From contig CAVRGG010000004.1 in NCBI GenBank assembly GCA_963720695.1, positions 186,001 through 250,000 on the forward strand: a stretch of DNA of 64,000 nt, given 5' to 3'. The notes beneath the pieces are model-generated. The model searched no databases. It was given only the letters and a program-made list of their open reading frames with translations, and had not been told where the DNA came from. The position numbers and the translations under genes are program-made. This document shows positions 39,950 through 48,675 of the stretch, in pieces. This DNA comes from UBA668 sp963720695 (GTDB lineage: Bacteria > Actinomycetota > Acidimicrobiia > Acidimicrobiales > Ilumatobacteraceae). Each line of letters starts with the position of its first letter. Position 1 is the first letter of the stretch.

Positions 39950-40639
39950 CTACGCGAGCAGTCGGTAGCCGATGCCTCTCGCGGTGACGATGAGCTTGGG
40001 ATCGTCGGGCTGGTCCTCGATCTTCACCCGCAACCGGCGCACGTGGGCGTCGACCAGCCTGCTGTCGCCGAGGTACTCGTAGCCCCACACCCGTTCGAGC
40101 AGCTGGTCGCGCGACAGCACCACGTTGGCGTGATCGGCGAACTCGCACAGCAGCCGGTACTCGGTCTTGGTGAGGTTGAGCTCGACGCCTGCCTTGAGCA
40201 CCACGCCCTGCTGGCGGCGCAGTTCGATGTCGCCGAATCGAGCGGCGGACGTGCTGCTGGTGGTGGTCGCCTCGTGGAGGTGCACTCGGCGCAGGGCGGC
40301 CCGGATCCGGGCAGCCAACTCCTTGGGCACGACGGGCTTGGTGACGTAGTCGTCGGCGCCCGCCTCGAGCCCGGCGACCAGGTCGTAGGTGTCGGTCTGG
40401 GCCGTGACGATGATGATCGGCACGAGGCTCTTGCTGCGCAACTGGCGGCACACGTCGAAGCCCGACAGGTCGGGAAGGCGCAGGTCGAGGAGCACCAGAT
40501 CGGGCTCGCGTTCCTGGAACAGCGACAGGCCCGTGCGGCCGTCGGGTGCCTCGCGGACCTCGTACCCTTCGTCCTCGAGTGCCAGCGTGAGCGCCACCCG
40601 GATGGCGTCGTCGTCCTCGATGAAGAGCAGAGAGTTCAC
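39950..40639 (-). CDS. OmpR-family response regulator (MtrA-like)
   Basis: A 229-residue regulator: acidic pocket FIEDDD, phospho-acceptor VLLDLRLPDLSG, Lys motif YVTKPV, and a winged-helix domain with YRLLCEFADHANVVLSRDQL ending TARGIGYRLLA. GTG at 40639 is preceded by GGAGGG. It is divergent from the STAS/kinase/lipoprotein genes at 40894-43323, whose kinase resembles MtrB; by position it is the probable MtrA partner. A 13-base perfect palindrome (40709-40721) lies in the shared upstream region and could be its operator. Confidence 0.9.
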   Translation of the reverse strand: MNSLLFIEDDDAIRVALTLALEDEGYEVREAPDGRTGLSLFQEREPDLVLLDLRLPDLSGFDVCRQLRSKSLVPIIIVTAQTDTYDLVAGLEAGADDYVTKPVVPKELAARIRAALRRVHLHEATTTSSTSAARFGDIELRRQQGVVLKAGVELNLTKTEYRLLCEFADHANVVLSRDQLLERVWGYEYLGDSRLVDAHVRRLRVKIEDQPDDPKLIVTARGIGYRLLA

Positions 40640-40708
40640 GCCCTCCACTCTGGCAGGCGCATCAGGCGGAACGCACCACCACCCGCCGAGACCGACACTT
40701 CGCTCGAA

Positions 40709-40721
40709 TTCTGTTACAGAA
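40709..40721. promoter_or_regulatory. Palindrome TTCTGT-T-ACAGAA in divergent promoter region
   Basis: A perfect 6+1+6 inverted repeat 70 bases upstream of the response-regulator start and 173 bases before the STAS gene. It has operator form, and autoregulation by the OmpR-type protein is a plausible use. Nothing else in the 254-base gap has comparable symmetry except the long hairpin further on. Confidence 0.4.
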
Positions 40722-40773
40722 ATCGCACACAGCGAGCGTCGTCCCGTCACACAGGCCGACCACGATGCTCAGT

Positions 40774-40835
40774 GTTCACGCTGCTCTGGTGGGGTACCTT
40801 CCTCCCCCTGGTGCCTCACCGGCAGCGGTGTGAAC
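40774..40835 (+). promoter_or_regulatory. Long hairpin upstream of STAS gene, possible structured leader
   Basis: GTTCACGCTGCT pairs with AGCGGTGTGAAC over 12 positions (two G-U pairs), and inside it CTGGTG pairs with CACCGG. Together these give a stem of about 18 pairs with a GC-rich apical region. No T-run follows, so it is not a usual terminator. It lies 58 bases ahead of the STAS start. A leader RNA is possible, but no known riboswitch class is recognised. Confidence 0.4.
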
Positions 40836-40893
40836 GTAGCGGGCAGAGTCAGGCGGATACTCGCCACAACCCACCAAGCACGGAGGTTGCGAC

Positions 40894-41250
40894 ATGCTGG
40901 CACCGACGCTCACCGCTCACACCGACCTTCACCGGCATCATGTCGCCGTGTCCGTGTCGGGTCCGCTGACCAGTCCGGATCACGGCGCCGCCCTCCACGA
41001 GGCGTGTCTGCCGCTCCCGATGTCGTACGGGCTCCTCGTCAACCTCAGCGCCGTCACGGTCATCACCGACACCGGCATGCGGGCGCTGCGAGAACTGGCT
41101 CTCACCGTGCGCAACAGTGGCCACCAGATCGCCTTCGTCTGCAGCGAACTCATCCTGCGCGCCGAACTGATCCTGGCCGATCTCGACACCCTGGCACCGG
41201 TGTTGCAGGCCGAGGAGCAGGCGTTCCCGCTCGTCGGCTTCGCCGCCTGA
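40894..41250 (+). CDS. STAS-domain anti-sigma-factor antagonist-like protein
   Basis: A 118-residue STAS domain. VSVSGPLTSPDHGAAL begins the fold; the phosphorylatable Ser/Thr region is VNLSAVTVITDTGMRALREL, where Thr residues occupy the usual acceptor area (DTGMRAL resembles DSSGLGAL). Probably a partner-switching regulator or a modular sensor adaptor. It precedes the MtrB-like kinase with a short gap, and a long hairpin lies 58 bases upstream. Whether it is phosphorylated cannot be told. Confidence 0.82.
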   Translation: MLAPTLTAHTDLHRHHVAVSVSGPLTSPDHGAALHEACLPLPMSYGLLVNLSAVTVITDTGMRALRELALTVRNSGHQIAFVCSELILRAELILADLDTLAPVLQAEEQAFPLVGFAA

Positions 41251-41299
41251 CCCGTCTCGCGAGCGCGGCCGGGGCGGCAGATGCGCCACACTGGTGGCG

Positions 41300-42661
41300 A
41301 TGAGTCCGCCGCGTCGACGCCGAACCCTGCGCCTGCGCACTCGGGTCACGCTGTTCTTCTCCCTCACGGCACTCGCGGCCAGCCTCGGGCTGGCGGTCGT
41401 GACGTACGCCGTCGCCCGCTCGTTCCTCATCGACCAGCGCCAACAGACCGCACAGACGCAGGCGTTCGCGAACGCCTCCACCGTCAAGGGTCTGCTGCGC
41501 ACGGACCAGCGCGTCGACATCCTCGACCTGCCCACCGAGACCGGCGGCTTCCCGCTCCTGTTGATCGACAACGTCCCCTACGCCGACCCGCGCTTCCCCC
41601 TCGACGCCTTCCCCGTCGAGCTGCGCCTGGTGGTGGCACAGGGCGGTAGCGCCCAGCAACGGTTCGAGTACGACAACAAGCCGTACGTGGCGGTCGGCGT
41701 CAACATGCCCGCCGTCGATGCCCAGTACCTCGAGGCCTTCCCGATGGAGAGCACCCAGCGCAACCTCCGTGCCATCGCCACCGCGCTGTTGGTCGGCTCC
41801 GGCGTCACGATGCTCCTGGCCGGATTCCTCGGCTGGTCGGCGAGCCGTCGACTGCTGCGCCCGCTGTCGCGTGTCGCCACTGCGGCCGGCGAGATCGCAT
41901 CCGGTGGCCTCGACGTCCGCATGGTGCCCGAGAACGACCCCGACCTCGATCGTCTGGCCAGCTCGTTCAACGACATGGCCGATGCCGTCCAGACCCGACT
42001 GGAGCGCGAGGCGCGGTTCGCGAGCGACGTCAGCCACGAGCTGCGCTCCCCCATCACCGCCCTCACGGCCGCGGTCGAGGTGTTGGACGGGCGCCGCACC
42101 GACCTGCCCGACCGCACCCAGCAGGCCCTCGACGTCGTCGTCAGCCAGGTGCGCCGCTTCGACCACATGGTGATGGACCTACTGGAGCTGTCGCGCATCG
42201 ACGCCGGCTCCACGGAGCTGCACCGCGAGGAGGTCGACGTTCGAGAGCTCGTGCCGCGCATCGCACAGCGCTACGCGTTCGACAGCGTCCCCATCGAGTT
42301 CGACGATCGGCTGCCCCGCTTGGTCCGCATCGACAAGCTGCGCTTCGAACGCATCCTGGCCAACCTCCTGGAGAACGCTCGCGAGCACGCGGGTGGTCCG
42401 GTGCGGGTGTCGCTCGACGCGCAGGGCAGGCATGGAATGGTGCTCTGCGTCGACGACGCCGGACCCGGAGTCGCTCGCGGTGAGCGATCGCGGATCTTCG
42501 AGCGGTTCGCCCGGGGCAGCGCCGCTCGGCATCGGGTGGGCACCGGTCTCGGGCTGTCGTTGGTCGCCGAGCACGCACATGCACATGGCGGCGAGGCGTG
42601 GGTGGAGGACCGGCCCGGCGGCGGCGCACGGTTCAAGGCGAGCTTCCAGGAGGTCATGTGA
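41300..42661 (+). CDS. Membrane sensor histidine kinase, MtrB-like
   Basis: A 453-residue kinase. First membrane segment LFFSLTALAASLGLAVVTYA, an extracytoplasmic loop of about 130 residues, second segment LLVGSGVTMLLAGFLGWSA, HAMP, the acceptor box SDVSHELRSPITAL, and HATPase motifs LLENAREHAG, DDAGPG and GLGLSLVAEHAHAHGG. A GTG at 41294 is an alternative start. Its stop overlaps the lipoprotein start (TGATG). The order kinase then GerMN lipoprotein matches mtrB-lpqB. The probable regulator is the divergent gene at 39950. Confidence 0.9.
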   Translation: MSPPRRRRTLRLRTRVTLFFSLTALAASLGLAVVTYAVARSFLIDQRQQTAQTQAFANASTVKGLLRTDQRVDILDLPTETGGFPLLLIDNVPYADPRFPLDAFPVELRLVVAQGGSAQQRFEYDNKPYVAVGVNMPAVDAQYLEAFPMESTQRNLRAIATALLVGSGVTMLLAGFLGWSASRRLLRPLSRVATAAGEIASGGLDVRMVPENDPDLDRLASSFNDMADAVQTRLEREARFASDVSHELRSPITALTAAVEVLDGRRTDLPDRTQQALDVVVSQVRRFDHMVMDLLELSRIDAGSTELHREEVDVRELVPRIAQRYAFDSVPIEFDDRLPRLVRIDKLRFERILANLLENAREHAGGPVRVSLDAQGRHGMVLCVDDAGPGVARGERSRIFERFARGSAARHRVGTGLGLSLVAEHAHAHGGEAWVEDRPGGGARFKASFQEVM

Positions 42662-43323
42662 TGCGGACCCGACTCGTGATCATCGCCGCGGCGCTGGCGT
42701 TCGGCGTCGTGGCCTGCAGCGTGGTCGACAGCGGCAAGGTCAGTCGCCTCGATCCGCCCGGCGACCTGGGCGACACGTTGGCGCCAACCACCACCGCCGC
42801 ACCCACGACGACCCAACTGGTGACGACGACCAGTGGGCTGGAGACGACCACCACCGGCGTCCAGACCGAGCAGGTTCGGCTCTACTTCATCGCCAGCGGC
42901 CAGCTCACCTACGTCAGCCAGCCGCTCCCCGCGCCCGTCGCGCTGCCGGTCATCATCGCCGCCCTGCAGAGTGGCCCACAGGGCGACCTGCAGCCGGCAT
43001 TGCGCACTGCCGTCCCGGAAGGCGTCGAGATCCGTGTCTTCCCCAATGGTGCGGGTGTCGCGTCGGTCGAGTTGCCGGAGGGGTTCTTCAACGACGTCGC
43101 CGTCGCGGATCAGCGGTTGGTGATCGGCCAGATCGTGCTGACCCTCACCGACAGCCGCGGCATCGGGCAGGTGCAGTTCAACCAGGTCGTGCCCAAGCCG
43201 TCGGGCGAGAACATCCAGCCGGGGCAACTCCTCACCCGCCTCGACTACGAGCCGCTGCTGGACCCGAGCACGGTCATCAACGACCCTGCCAGCTCCACCA
43301 CGACGACGACCCTCCTGCCCTGA
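42661..43323 (+). CDS. GerMN-domain lipoprotein, LpqB-like
   Basis: A 220-residue lipoprotein with signal MRTRLVIIAAALAFGVVAC, a Thr-rich linker, and a GerMN domain (VRLYFIASGQLTYVSQPL, VPEGVEIRVFPNGAGVASVE). LpqB proteins with GerMN modulate MtrAB signalling in actinobacteria, and here too the gene directly follows an MtrB-like kinase. It is shorter than LpqB and lacks its C-terminal propeller. Overlaps the kinase stop by 1 base. era begins 30 bases later. Confidence 0.85.
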   Translation: MRTRLVIIAAALAFGVVACSVVDSGKVSRLDPPGDLGDTLAPTTTAAPTTTQLVTTTSGLETTTTGVQTEQVRLYFIASGQLTYVSQPLPAPVALPVIIAALQSGPQGDLQPALRTAVPEGVEIRVFPNGAGVASVELPEGFFNDVAVADQRLVIGQIVLTLTDSRGIGQVQFNQVVPKPSGENIQPGQLLTRLDYEPLLDPSTVINDPASSTTTTTLLP

Positions 43324-43352
43324 CCACGCTCGGCGATAGGGTGATCCGCCTC

Positions 43353-44192
43353 ATGCGCAGCGGTTTCATCACACTGGTCGGCCGACCGAACGTCGGCAAG
43401 AGCACCCTCGTGAACGCCATGTGCGGACGCAAGGTCAGCATCGTCAGCGACAAGCCGCAGACCACCCGCACCCGCGTTCGTGGCATCCTCACGACCGACG
43501 AGGCGCAGCTGATCTTCGTCGACACGCCCGGGCTGCACAAGCCGGTCACGGCGCTCGGCGAGCGGGTCAACGCGACCGCCCTCGACAGCGTCAACGACGT
43601 CGATGTCGTGTGCCTCGTGGTCGATGCCACCAAGCCGTTCGGCAGCGGCGACCAGTGGGTCGCGGGGCACCTCGATCTCGAGGACGTCATCGTGATCGTC
43701 AACAAGATCGACGCCGTCAAGCAGGACGCCGTGCTGTCGCAGCTCATCCAGGCCGGCAAGCTCAACGCGGCCCAGTACTTCCCGGTCTCGGCCAAGACCG
43801 GCGACGGCATCCCCGAGCTCGTCGCACACCTGTCGTCGCTGATGCCCGAAGGCCCGCTGTACTTCCCCGACGACACCGTGAGCGACCAGCCCGAAGAACT
43901 GTGGGTCGCCGAGCTCGTCCGCGAGCAGCTCCTCGCGGTCACTCGCGACGAGCTGCCCTACAGCATCGCCACCCGGGTCACCGAGTGGGAATGGCCGCGG
44001 ATCCGCGTCGAGATCATCGTCGAGCGCGACAGCCAGAAGGGCATGGTCATCGGCAAGGGCGGCTCCGTGCTCAAAGAGGTCGGCAAGCGTGCTCGCGCCC
44101 AGCTGCCCGAGGGTGCGTTCCTCGAGCTGTTCGTGAAGGTCGACAAGGACTGGCAGCGCAAGCCCGACCGGGTCGAGCGCCTGGGCTACTGA
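43353..44192 (+). CDS. era: GTPase Era
   Basis: A 279-residue GTPase that binds 16S rRNA and aids 30S maturation. G1 GRPNVGKSTLVNA, G2 region QTTRTRVRGI, G3 DTPGLH, G4 NKID, G5 SAKTG; the C-terminal KH domain has VIGKGGSVLKEVGKRAR. ATG 43353 was chosen because MRSGFITLVGRPNVGKS is the usual family start. The next gene begins on its last base (TGATG). Era is often near recO and glyS; here they are about 35 kb away. Confidence 0.96.
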   Translation: MRSGFITLVGRPNVGKSTLVNAMCGRKVSIVSDKPQTTRTRVRGILTTDEAQLIFVDTPGLHKPVTALGERVNATALDSVNDVDVVCLVVDATKPFGSGDQWVAGHLDLEDVIVIVNKIDAVKQDAVLSQLIQAGKLNAAQYFPVSAKTGDGIPELVAHLSSLMPEGPLYFPDDTVSDQPEELWVAELVREQLLAVTRDELPYSIATRVTEWEWPRIRVEIIVERDSQKGMVIGKGGSVLKEVGKRARAQLPEGAFLELFVKVDKDWQRKPDRVERLGY

Positions 44193-45067
44193 TGCCCGCG
44201 CCGGCCGCCGACATCCACGTCGACGCCGCGCTGGTCCGGCGTCTGCTGCGCGAGCAGCGACCCGACCTGGCCGACCGACGAGTCCACGTCGTGGCCAACG
44301 GCTGGGACAACGTGGTCGTGCGCATCGGCGACGACCGCATGGCGCGGCTCCCGCGCCGGGAGGCGGCCGCCGAGCTCATCGTGAACGAGCAACGCTGGCT
44401 CCCCGAGCTGGCACCCCACCTGCCCCTGATGGTCCCGGTGCCCGAGTTCGTCGGCGCTCCCTCCGCGACCTTCCCGTGGACATGGACCATCGGGCCCTGG
44501 CTGCAGGGGCAGTCGGCCGCCGAGGCACCGCCCACCGACCAGGCCGCGACCGCAACGGTGCTCGGGGCGTTCGTGTTGGCGATGCACCAGCCCGCGCCAC
44601 CGGACGCACCGACGAACCCGGTCCGGGGCGTGGCGCTCGCCGCTCGGGCCGCGGCCGTGGGCAGCCGAACCGAGGCGCTCTCGGCGGTCATCGACACCAC
44701 CCGCACACGTGCCACGTGGGAGCGACTCCTGACCACACCCGCGTGGGACGGCGAAGCGCTCTGGCTGCACGGCGACCTGCATCCTTCGAACATGCTCACG
44801 CTCGACGGGCGGCTGTCGGCCGTCATCGACTTCGGCGACCTCACGTCGGGCGACCCCGCCACCGACCTCGCCGTCGCCTGGATGATGTTCGACGCCTCGC
44901 ATCGAGCGGTCTTCCGCGCGGCCATCGGCGTCGACGACCACACGTGGCAGCGGGCCGCCGGGTGGGCGCTGAACCTGTCGCTCGCCTACCTCACCGGCGA
45001 CGACTCCACGTCGATGCCCGCCATCGGCCGCGCCACCCTCGCCGAGGTCCTCGCCGAGTTCGGGTGA
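44192..45067 (+). CDS. Aminoglycoside phosphotransferase-family kinase
   Basis: A 291-residue APH-fold kinase. Catalytic loop WLHGDLHPSNMLTLDG (with HGD Asp) and metal-binding AVIDFGDLTSGDPATDL are intact; an N-terminal ATP-binding lobe has VVANGWDNVVVRIGD. Such proteins phosphorylate small hydroxyl compounds or sugars, and resistance function should not be assumed. Start overlaps era by 1 base. The MOSC gene follows 14 bases after the stop. Confidence 0.87.
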   Translation: MPAPAADIHVDAALVRRLLREQRPDLADRRVHVVANGWDNVVVRIGDDRMARLPRREAAAELIVNEQRWLPELAPHLPLMVPVPEFVGAPSATFPWTWTIGPWLQGQSAAEAPPTDQAATATVLGAFVLAMHQPAPPDAPTNPVRGVALAARAAAVGSRTEALSAVIDTTRTRATWERLLTTPAWDGEALWLHGDLHPSNMLTLDGRLSAVIDFGDLTSGDPATDLAVAWMMFDASHRAVFRAAIGVDDHTWQRAAGWALNLSLAYLTGDDSTSMPAIGRATLAEVLAEFG

Positions 45068-45081
45068 CGTACGCTCGGCGC

Positions 45082-45624
45082 ATGGCCGCCGTCGTCCGAG
45101 CTCTGCACCGCTCATCGGAGTACACGTTCACGAAGGAGCCGGCCGCCTCGGTCGAGCTCGTCGCCGGGCTGGGCGTCGCCGGCGACGTGCACGCCGGAGC
45201 GACGGTGCGGCACCGGAGCCGCATCGAGCGCGACCCCACACAGCCGAACCTGCGCCAGGTCCACCTGATGGACGGCGAGATGCTGGACATGCTGGCGAGC
45301 GAAGGGTTCGCCGTCGGCCCGGGTCGACTCGGCGAGAACATCACGACCACGGGCCTCGACGTCCTCGCGCTCCCCACGGGCACGCTCCTGCGCATCGGCC
45401 CCGACGCGCTGCTCGGCCTCACGGGAATCCGCAATCCGTGCGCGCAGATCGAGTCACGGTTCCCCGGCCTGTTGAAGCGGATGGTCCACCGCGACGCCGA
45501 CGGCGAGCTCACCCGCCTGACGGGAGCGATGGCGGTGGTGCTCCAGGCGGGCACGATCCGGGTCGACGACCCGATCGTCGTCCAGCGACCGCCGGGTGCG
45601 CCCCAACCACTGCAGCTCGTCTGA
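45082..45624 (+). CDS. MOSC-domain protein
   Basis: A 180-residue MOSC (molybdenum cofactor sulfurase C-terminal) domain. Motifs GVAGDVHAGATVRHRSR, QVHLMDGEM, GRLGENITTTGLDVL and the conserved Cys in GIRNPCAQIE are all present; that Cys carries sulfur or cofactor in family members. Probable role: molybdenum-cofactor-linked sulfur transfer or reduction of N-hydroxy compounds. ATG 45082, 14 bases after the kinase stop, same direction. Confidence 0.85.
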   Translation: MAAVVRALHRSSEYTFTKEPAASVELVAGLGVAGDVHAGATVRHRSRIERDPTQPNLRQVHLMDGEMLDMLASEGFAVGPGRLGENITTTGLDVLALPTGTLLRIGPDALLGLTGIRNPCAQIESRFPGLLKRMVHRDADGELTRLTGAMAVVLQAGTIRVDDPIVVQRPPGAPQPLQLV

Positions 45625-45627
45625 GCG

Positions 45628-47187
45628 CTACACCTGGCTGGAGCGACCGGCCCAGAACGGCGCTCGCAGCTCACGCTTGAGAACCTTGCCGCTGCCGGTC
45701 TTGGGCAGCTCGTCGATGAAGGTGACACCGCGCGGCACCTTGTAGCTGGCGAGGCGTTCGCGGGCGAACGCCATCACGCCCTCCGCATCGAGCGAACCAC
45801 CCTCCCGAACGACCACCACGGCATGCACCGTCTCGCCCCACTCCTCGCTCGGCGTGCCGAACACCGCCACCTCGAGCACGTCGGGATGGTGCTCCAGCGC
45901 GGCCTCGATCTCTGCGGGGTAGATGTTCATACCGCCCGAGATGATCATGTCCTTCTTGCGGTCGCAGATGTAGATGTAGCCCTCGTCGTCGCGGTAGGCG
46001 ATGTCGCCGACCGTCTGATACCCGTGCTTGCTGTCGGCCACGAACTTGTCGTGCTGCTTGTAGTAGTCGTTGAACACGCTGGGGCTCTTCACGAAGAGCT
46101 CCCCCGTGTGCTCGGGACCGACTCCGGTGACCTCGTTGCCGTCGTCGTCGAACAACTTGACCTCGACCATCGGCGCCGGCTTCCCGCACGAGCCCGGCTT
46201 GCGCAGTTGGTCCTCGGGTCGCAGGATGCAGTTGACGCCGAGCTCGGTGCTCCCGTACACCTCGAACAACGAGTCGGCAGGGAAGTACGCGAGGTACATC
46301 TGCTTGAGCGCGAAGCTCCACGGGGCGGCGTTGGCGATCATCCGCTTCATCGACGAGACGTCGTACTTCGACTTCACCTCGTCCGGCAGGTTGCAGATCA
46401 TCCTGATCGGAGTGGGAGCGCTGAACGTCGACGTGACCTTGTACTTCTCCACGAGGCGCAGCCAGTCCTCCGGATTGAACTTCCGCTGCAGGACCACCGT
46501 CTGACCCAGCACCTGCGCGATCCCCATGAATCCGCCGGGGCCCGAGTGGTAGAGCGGGCCCGTCGGCACGTAGACGTCGTCGGGCGTGTACCCGACGAAC
46601 GCCATCATCGCAGCACCCTGCGCAGCGCCCTGGGAACCGCGACGGAGCGCGCCCTTGGGCTTTCCGGTGGTGCCGCTGGTGTAGATCATCGTCGATCCGG
46701 CCTCGGTGGACGCCGGGATGTCGGGTTCGTCGGTGGACGCCGCGTCCATCAACGAGTCGACGGCCACCATCGCGTCGGGTACGTCACCGTCGAAGACGAG
46801 GTACTGCTGCACCTTGGGCAGTTCGCCACGGATGCGCGTGAACATCGGTGCGAACTCCGCGTCCACGTACACCACCGTGGCGTCGGAGTGGTCGGTGACG
46901 TAGGCCGCCTCCTCGTCACTCAGCCGATAGTTGAGCGGCACCGCCGTGACACCGAGCTTGCGGGCCGCGTTGATCATCAGGACGAGCCCGATCGAGTTCT
47001 GACCGCACCACACCACCTTCGCGTCGCCCGGCGTGACACCGAGCTCCAGCAGCACGTTGGCCAGCTGGTTGGAGCGGGCGTTCAACTCGCCGAACGTCAG
47101 CGAACGCACCGTCCCGTCAGGACGATCGTCGACCATCGCCAGCTTGTCGGGCTGCGTGATCGAGTAGGTGGTGAGAAAGTCGGCCAT
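45628..47187 (-). CDS. AMP-dependent acyl-CoA synthetase
   Basis: A 519-residue ANL-family ligase. The P-loop-like motif STMIYTSGTTGKPKGALRRG, the FEVYGSTELGVNC hinge-side motif, YIYICDRKKDMIISGGMNIY and the catalytic Lys in LPKTGSGKVLKREL are intact. Converts a carboxylate to its CoA thioester. ATG 47187 has AGGAG upstream; a longer frame to 47370 would overlap the divergent MaoC gene. Substrate probably fatty or terpenoid acid, but not shown. Confidence 0.9.
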   Translation of the reverse strand: MADFLTTYSITQPDKLAMVDDRPDGTVRSLTFGELNARSNQLANVLLELGVTPGDAKVVWCGQNSIGLVLMINAARKLGVTAVPLNYRLSDEEAAYVTDHSDATVVYVDAEFAPMFTRIRGELPKVQQYLVFDGDVPDAMVAVDSLMDAASTDEPDIPASTEAGSTMIYTSGTTGKPKGALRRGSQGAAQGAAMMAFVGYTPDDVYVPTGPLYHSGPGGFMGIAQVLGQTVVLQRKFNPEDWLRLVEKYKVTSTFSAPTPIRMICNLPDEVKSKYDVSSMKRMIANAAPWSFALKQMYLAYFPADSLFEVYGSTELGVNCILRPEDQLRKPGSCGKPAPMVEVKLFDDDGNEVTGVGPEHTGELFVKSPSVFNDYYKQHDKFVADSKHGYQTVGDIAYRDDEGYIYICDRKKDMIISGGMNIYPAEIEAALEHHPDVLEVAVFGTPSEEWGETVHAVVVVREGGSLDAEGVMAFARERLASYKVPRGVTFIDELPKTGSGKVLKRELRAPFWAGRSSQV

Positions 47188-47323
47188 GAGCGTGCTCCTG
47201 ACGAGTCGGGCGGTGTTCCGTGCGAGGCGAAGCGGATACAGCGCGGCCCGAAGGAGCCGGTCCCCTGGCTGTGCATCCCCCACGGCTTCACCGTAGAGCA
47301 TCGATCGGTGCCATGCTGGAGTC

Positions 47324-47785
47324 ATGGCACCTCGCATCATCAACGGCAGCGCAGAACTCAAGTCGGTCATCGGCGAGCACCTCGGCTACTCCGAGTGGAT
47401 GGAGATCTCGCAGGAACGGGTGAACCAGTTCGCCGATGCGACCGGTGATCACCAGTGGATCCACATCGACGTCGAGCGCGCCAAGAAGGAGAGCCCGTTC
47501 GGCGGCCCGATCGCCCACGGCTACCTCACGCTCTCGCTGGCGCCGGTGCTGCTGCCCCAGGTCGTCATCTCGACGGGGTTCAAGATGGGCGTCAACTACG
47601 GCTGCAACAAGGTGCGCTTCATGTCGCCGGTCCCCGTCGGCGCCAAGCTGCGCCTCGGGGTCAAGCTGCTGGCGGTCGACGACATCGCCGGCGGCGTGCA
47701 GAGCACCTACGAGCTCACGTTCGAGACCGAGGGCGCCACCAAGCCCAGTTGCGTCGCCGAGGTCATCTTCCGCAGCTACGAGTGA
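47324..47785 (+). CDS. MaoC-like (R)-specific enoyl-CoA hydratase
   Basis: A 153-residue hot-dog-fold hydratase. The catalytic motif reads FADATGDHQWIHIDVERA (Asp/His pair) and SPFGGPIAHGYLTLSL follows, as in MaoC/PhaJ proteins. It hydrates trans-2-enoyl-CoA in fatty acid or polyhydroxyalkanoate pathways. Divergent from the acyl-CoA synthetase with a 136-base promoter interval, suggesting shared lipid use. The DUF72 gene overlaps its stop (GTGA). Confidence 0.9.
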   Translation: MAPRIINGSAELKSVIGEHLGYSEWMEISQERVNQFADATGDHQWIHIDVERAKKESPFGGPIAHGYLTLSLAPVLLPQVVISTGFKMGVNYGCNKVRFMSPVPVGAKLRLGVKLLAVDDIAGGVQSTYELTFETEGATKPSCVAEVIFRSYE

Positions 47786-48669
47786 TCTCCGATCGAGTGC
47801 CTCGTCCACCGACGACACTGCACGTCGGATGCCCGATGTGGGCGCAACGCGCATGGGTCGGCCGCCAGCTTCCCACCGACACACCGACCGGCCGCGAGCT
47901 GTTCGCGTACAGCCGGCTCCTCAACGCAGTCGAGGGCAACACCACGTTCTACGCACTGCCGCCGGCGGCCACGGTCGCGAAGTGGGCCGAGCTCGCGCAT
48001 CCCGACTTCCGCTTCGTGTTCAAGGTCCCTCGCACGATCACCCACGACCAGCGGTTGCGCGACACCGACGACGAGCTCGCCGTGTTCGTCGCGCTCCTCG
48101 CACCGCTCGGGGAACTCGTCGGCGGCTTCACCCTGCAGCTGCCACCGTCGTTCGGTCCCGACGAGCTGCCCGCGCTGGAGCGCACGCTGCGAACGGTGCC
48201 CACCGACTGGCGTTGGTCCGTCGAGGTCCGCCACCACGAGTTCTACGGAGGCGACGGACGTCGGGCCCTGCGCGAGATCCTCTGGCGGCACGGCGCCGAG
48301 TGGGTGCTGCTGGACACCACGGCGCTGTTCCACCGCACACCGATCAGCGAGGACGGGCGCGAGGAGTGGCGCACCAAGCCACGTGTGCCACTGATGATCG
48401 AGCCCCTCACCGATCGGCCGGTGGTGCGCTTCATCGGTTCCGACCATCCCGAGCTCACCGACCTCGGGCTGCATCGGTGGGAGACCATCGTCGCCGAATG
48501 GCTCGACGAGGGCCGGACACCGACCGTGTTCGTCCACACCCCCGACAACCTCCGCAGTCCCGACCTCGCCCGCGGATTCCACGACCACCTCGTCGCCGCG
48601 GTGCCCGGCCTCAGCGGGCTTCCCGAGCCGTTGCCCGTCGACAGTGCCGAGCAGGGCTCGCTGTTCTGA
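47782..48669 (+). CDS. DUF72-family protein
   Basis: A 295-residue TIM-barrel-like DUF72 protein. N-terminal LHVGCPMWAQRAWVG, NAVEGNTTFYALPP and FRFVFKVPRTITHDQRL, then LLDTTALFH and PVVRFIGSDH, are the family marks. Function not established; some relatives are linked to DNA repair or nuclease neighbours. GTG 47782 overlaps the MaoC stop, so translation is coupled. A GTG at 47797 is an alternative start. Confidence 0.85.
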   Translation: MISDRVPRPPTTLHVGCPMWAQRAWVGRQLPTDTPTGRELFAYSRLLNAVEGNTTFYALPPAATVAKWAELAHPDFRFVFKVPRTITHDQRLRDTDDELAVFVALLAPLGELVGGFTLQLPPSFGPDELPALERTLRTVPTDWRWSVEVRHHEFYGGDGRRALREILWRHGAEWVLLDTTALFHRTPISEDGREEWRTKPRVPLMIEPLTDRPVVRFIGSDHPELTDLGLHRWETIVAEWLDEGRTPTVFVHTPDNLRSPDLARGFHDHLVAAVPGLSGLPEPLPVDSAEQGSLF

Positions 48670-48675
48670 GGTCGG

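Noticed and set aside
40774..40835. Hairpin as an intrinsic terminator
   Set aside because: No T-run after it and no gene upstream on the plus strand within 900 bases.
40640..40893. tRNA or known riboswitch in the largest gap
   Set aside because: No cloverleaf, T-loop or recognisable riboswitch core was found.
44192..45067. Antibiotic resistance phosphotransferase
   Set aside because: The APH fold is shared by many metabolic kinases and nothing here points to an aminoglycoside substrate.
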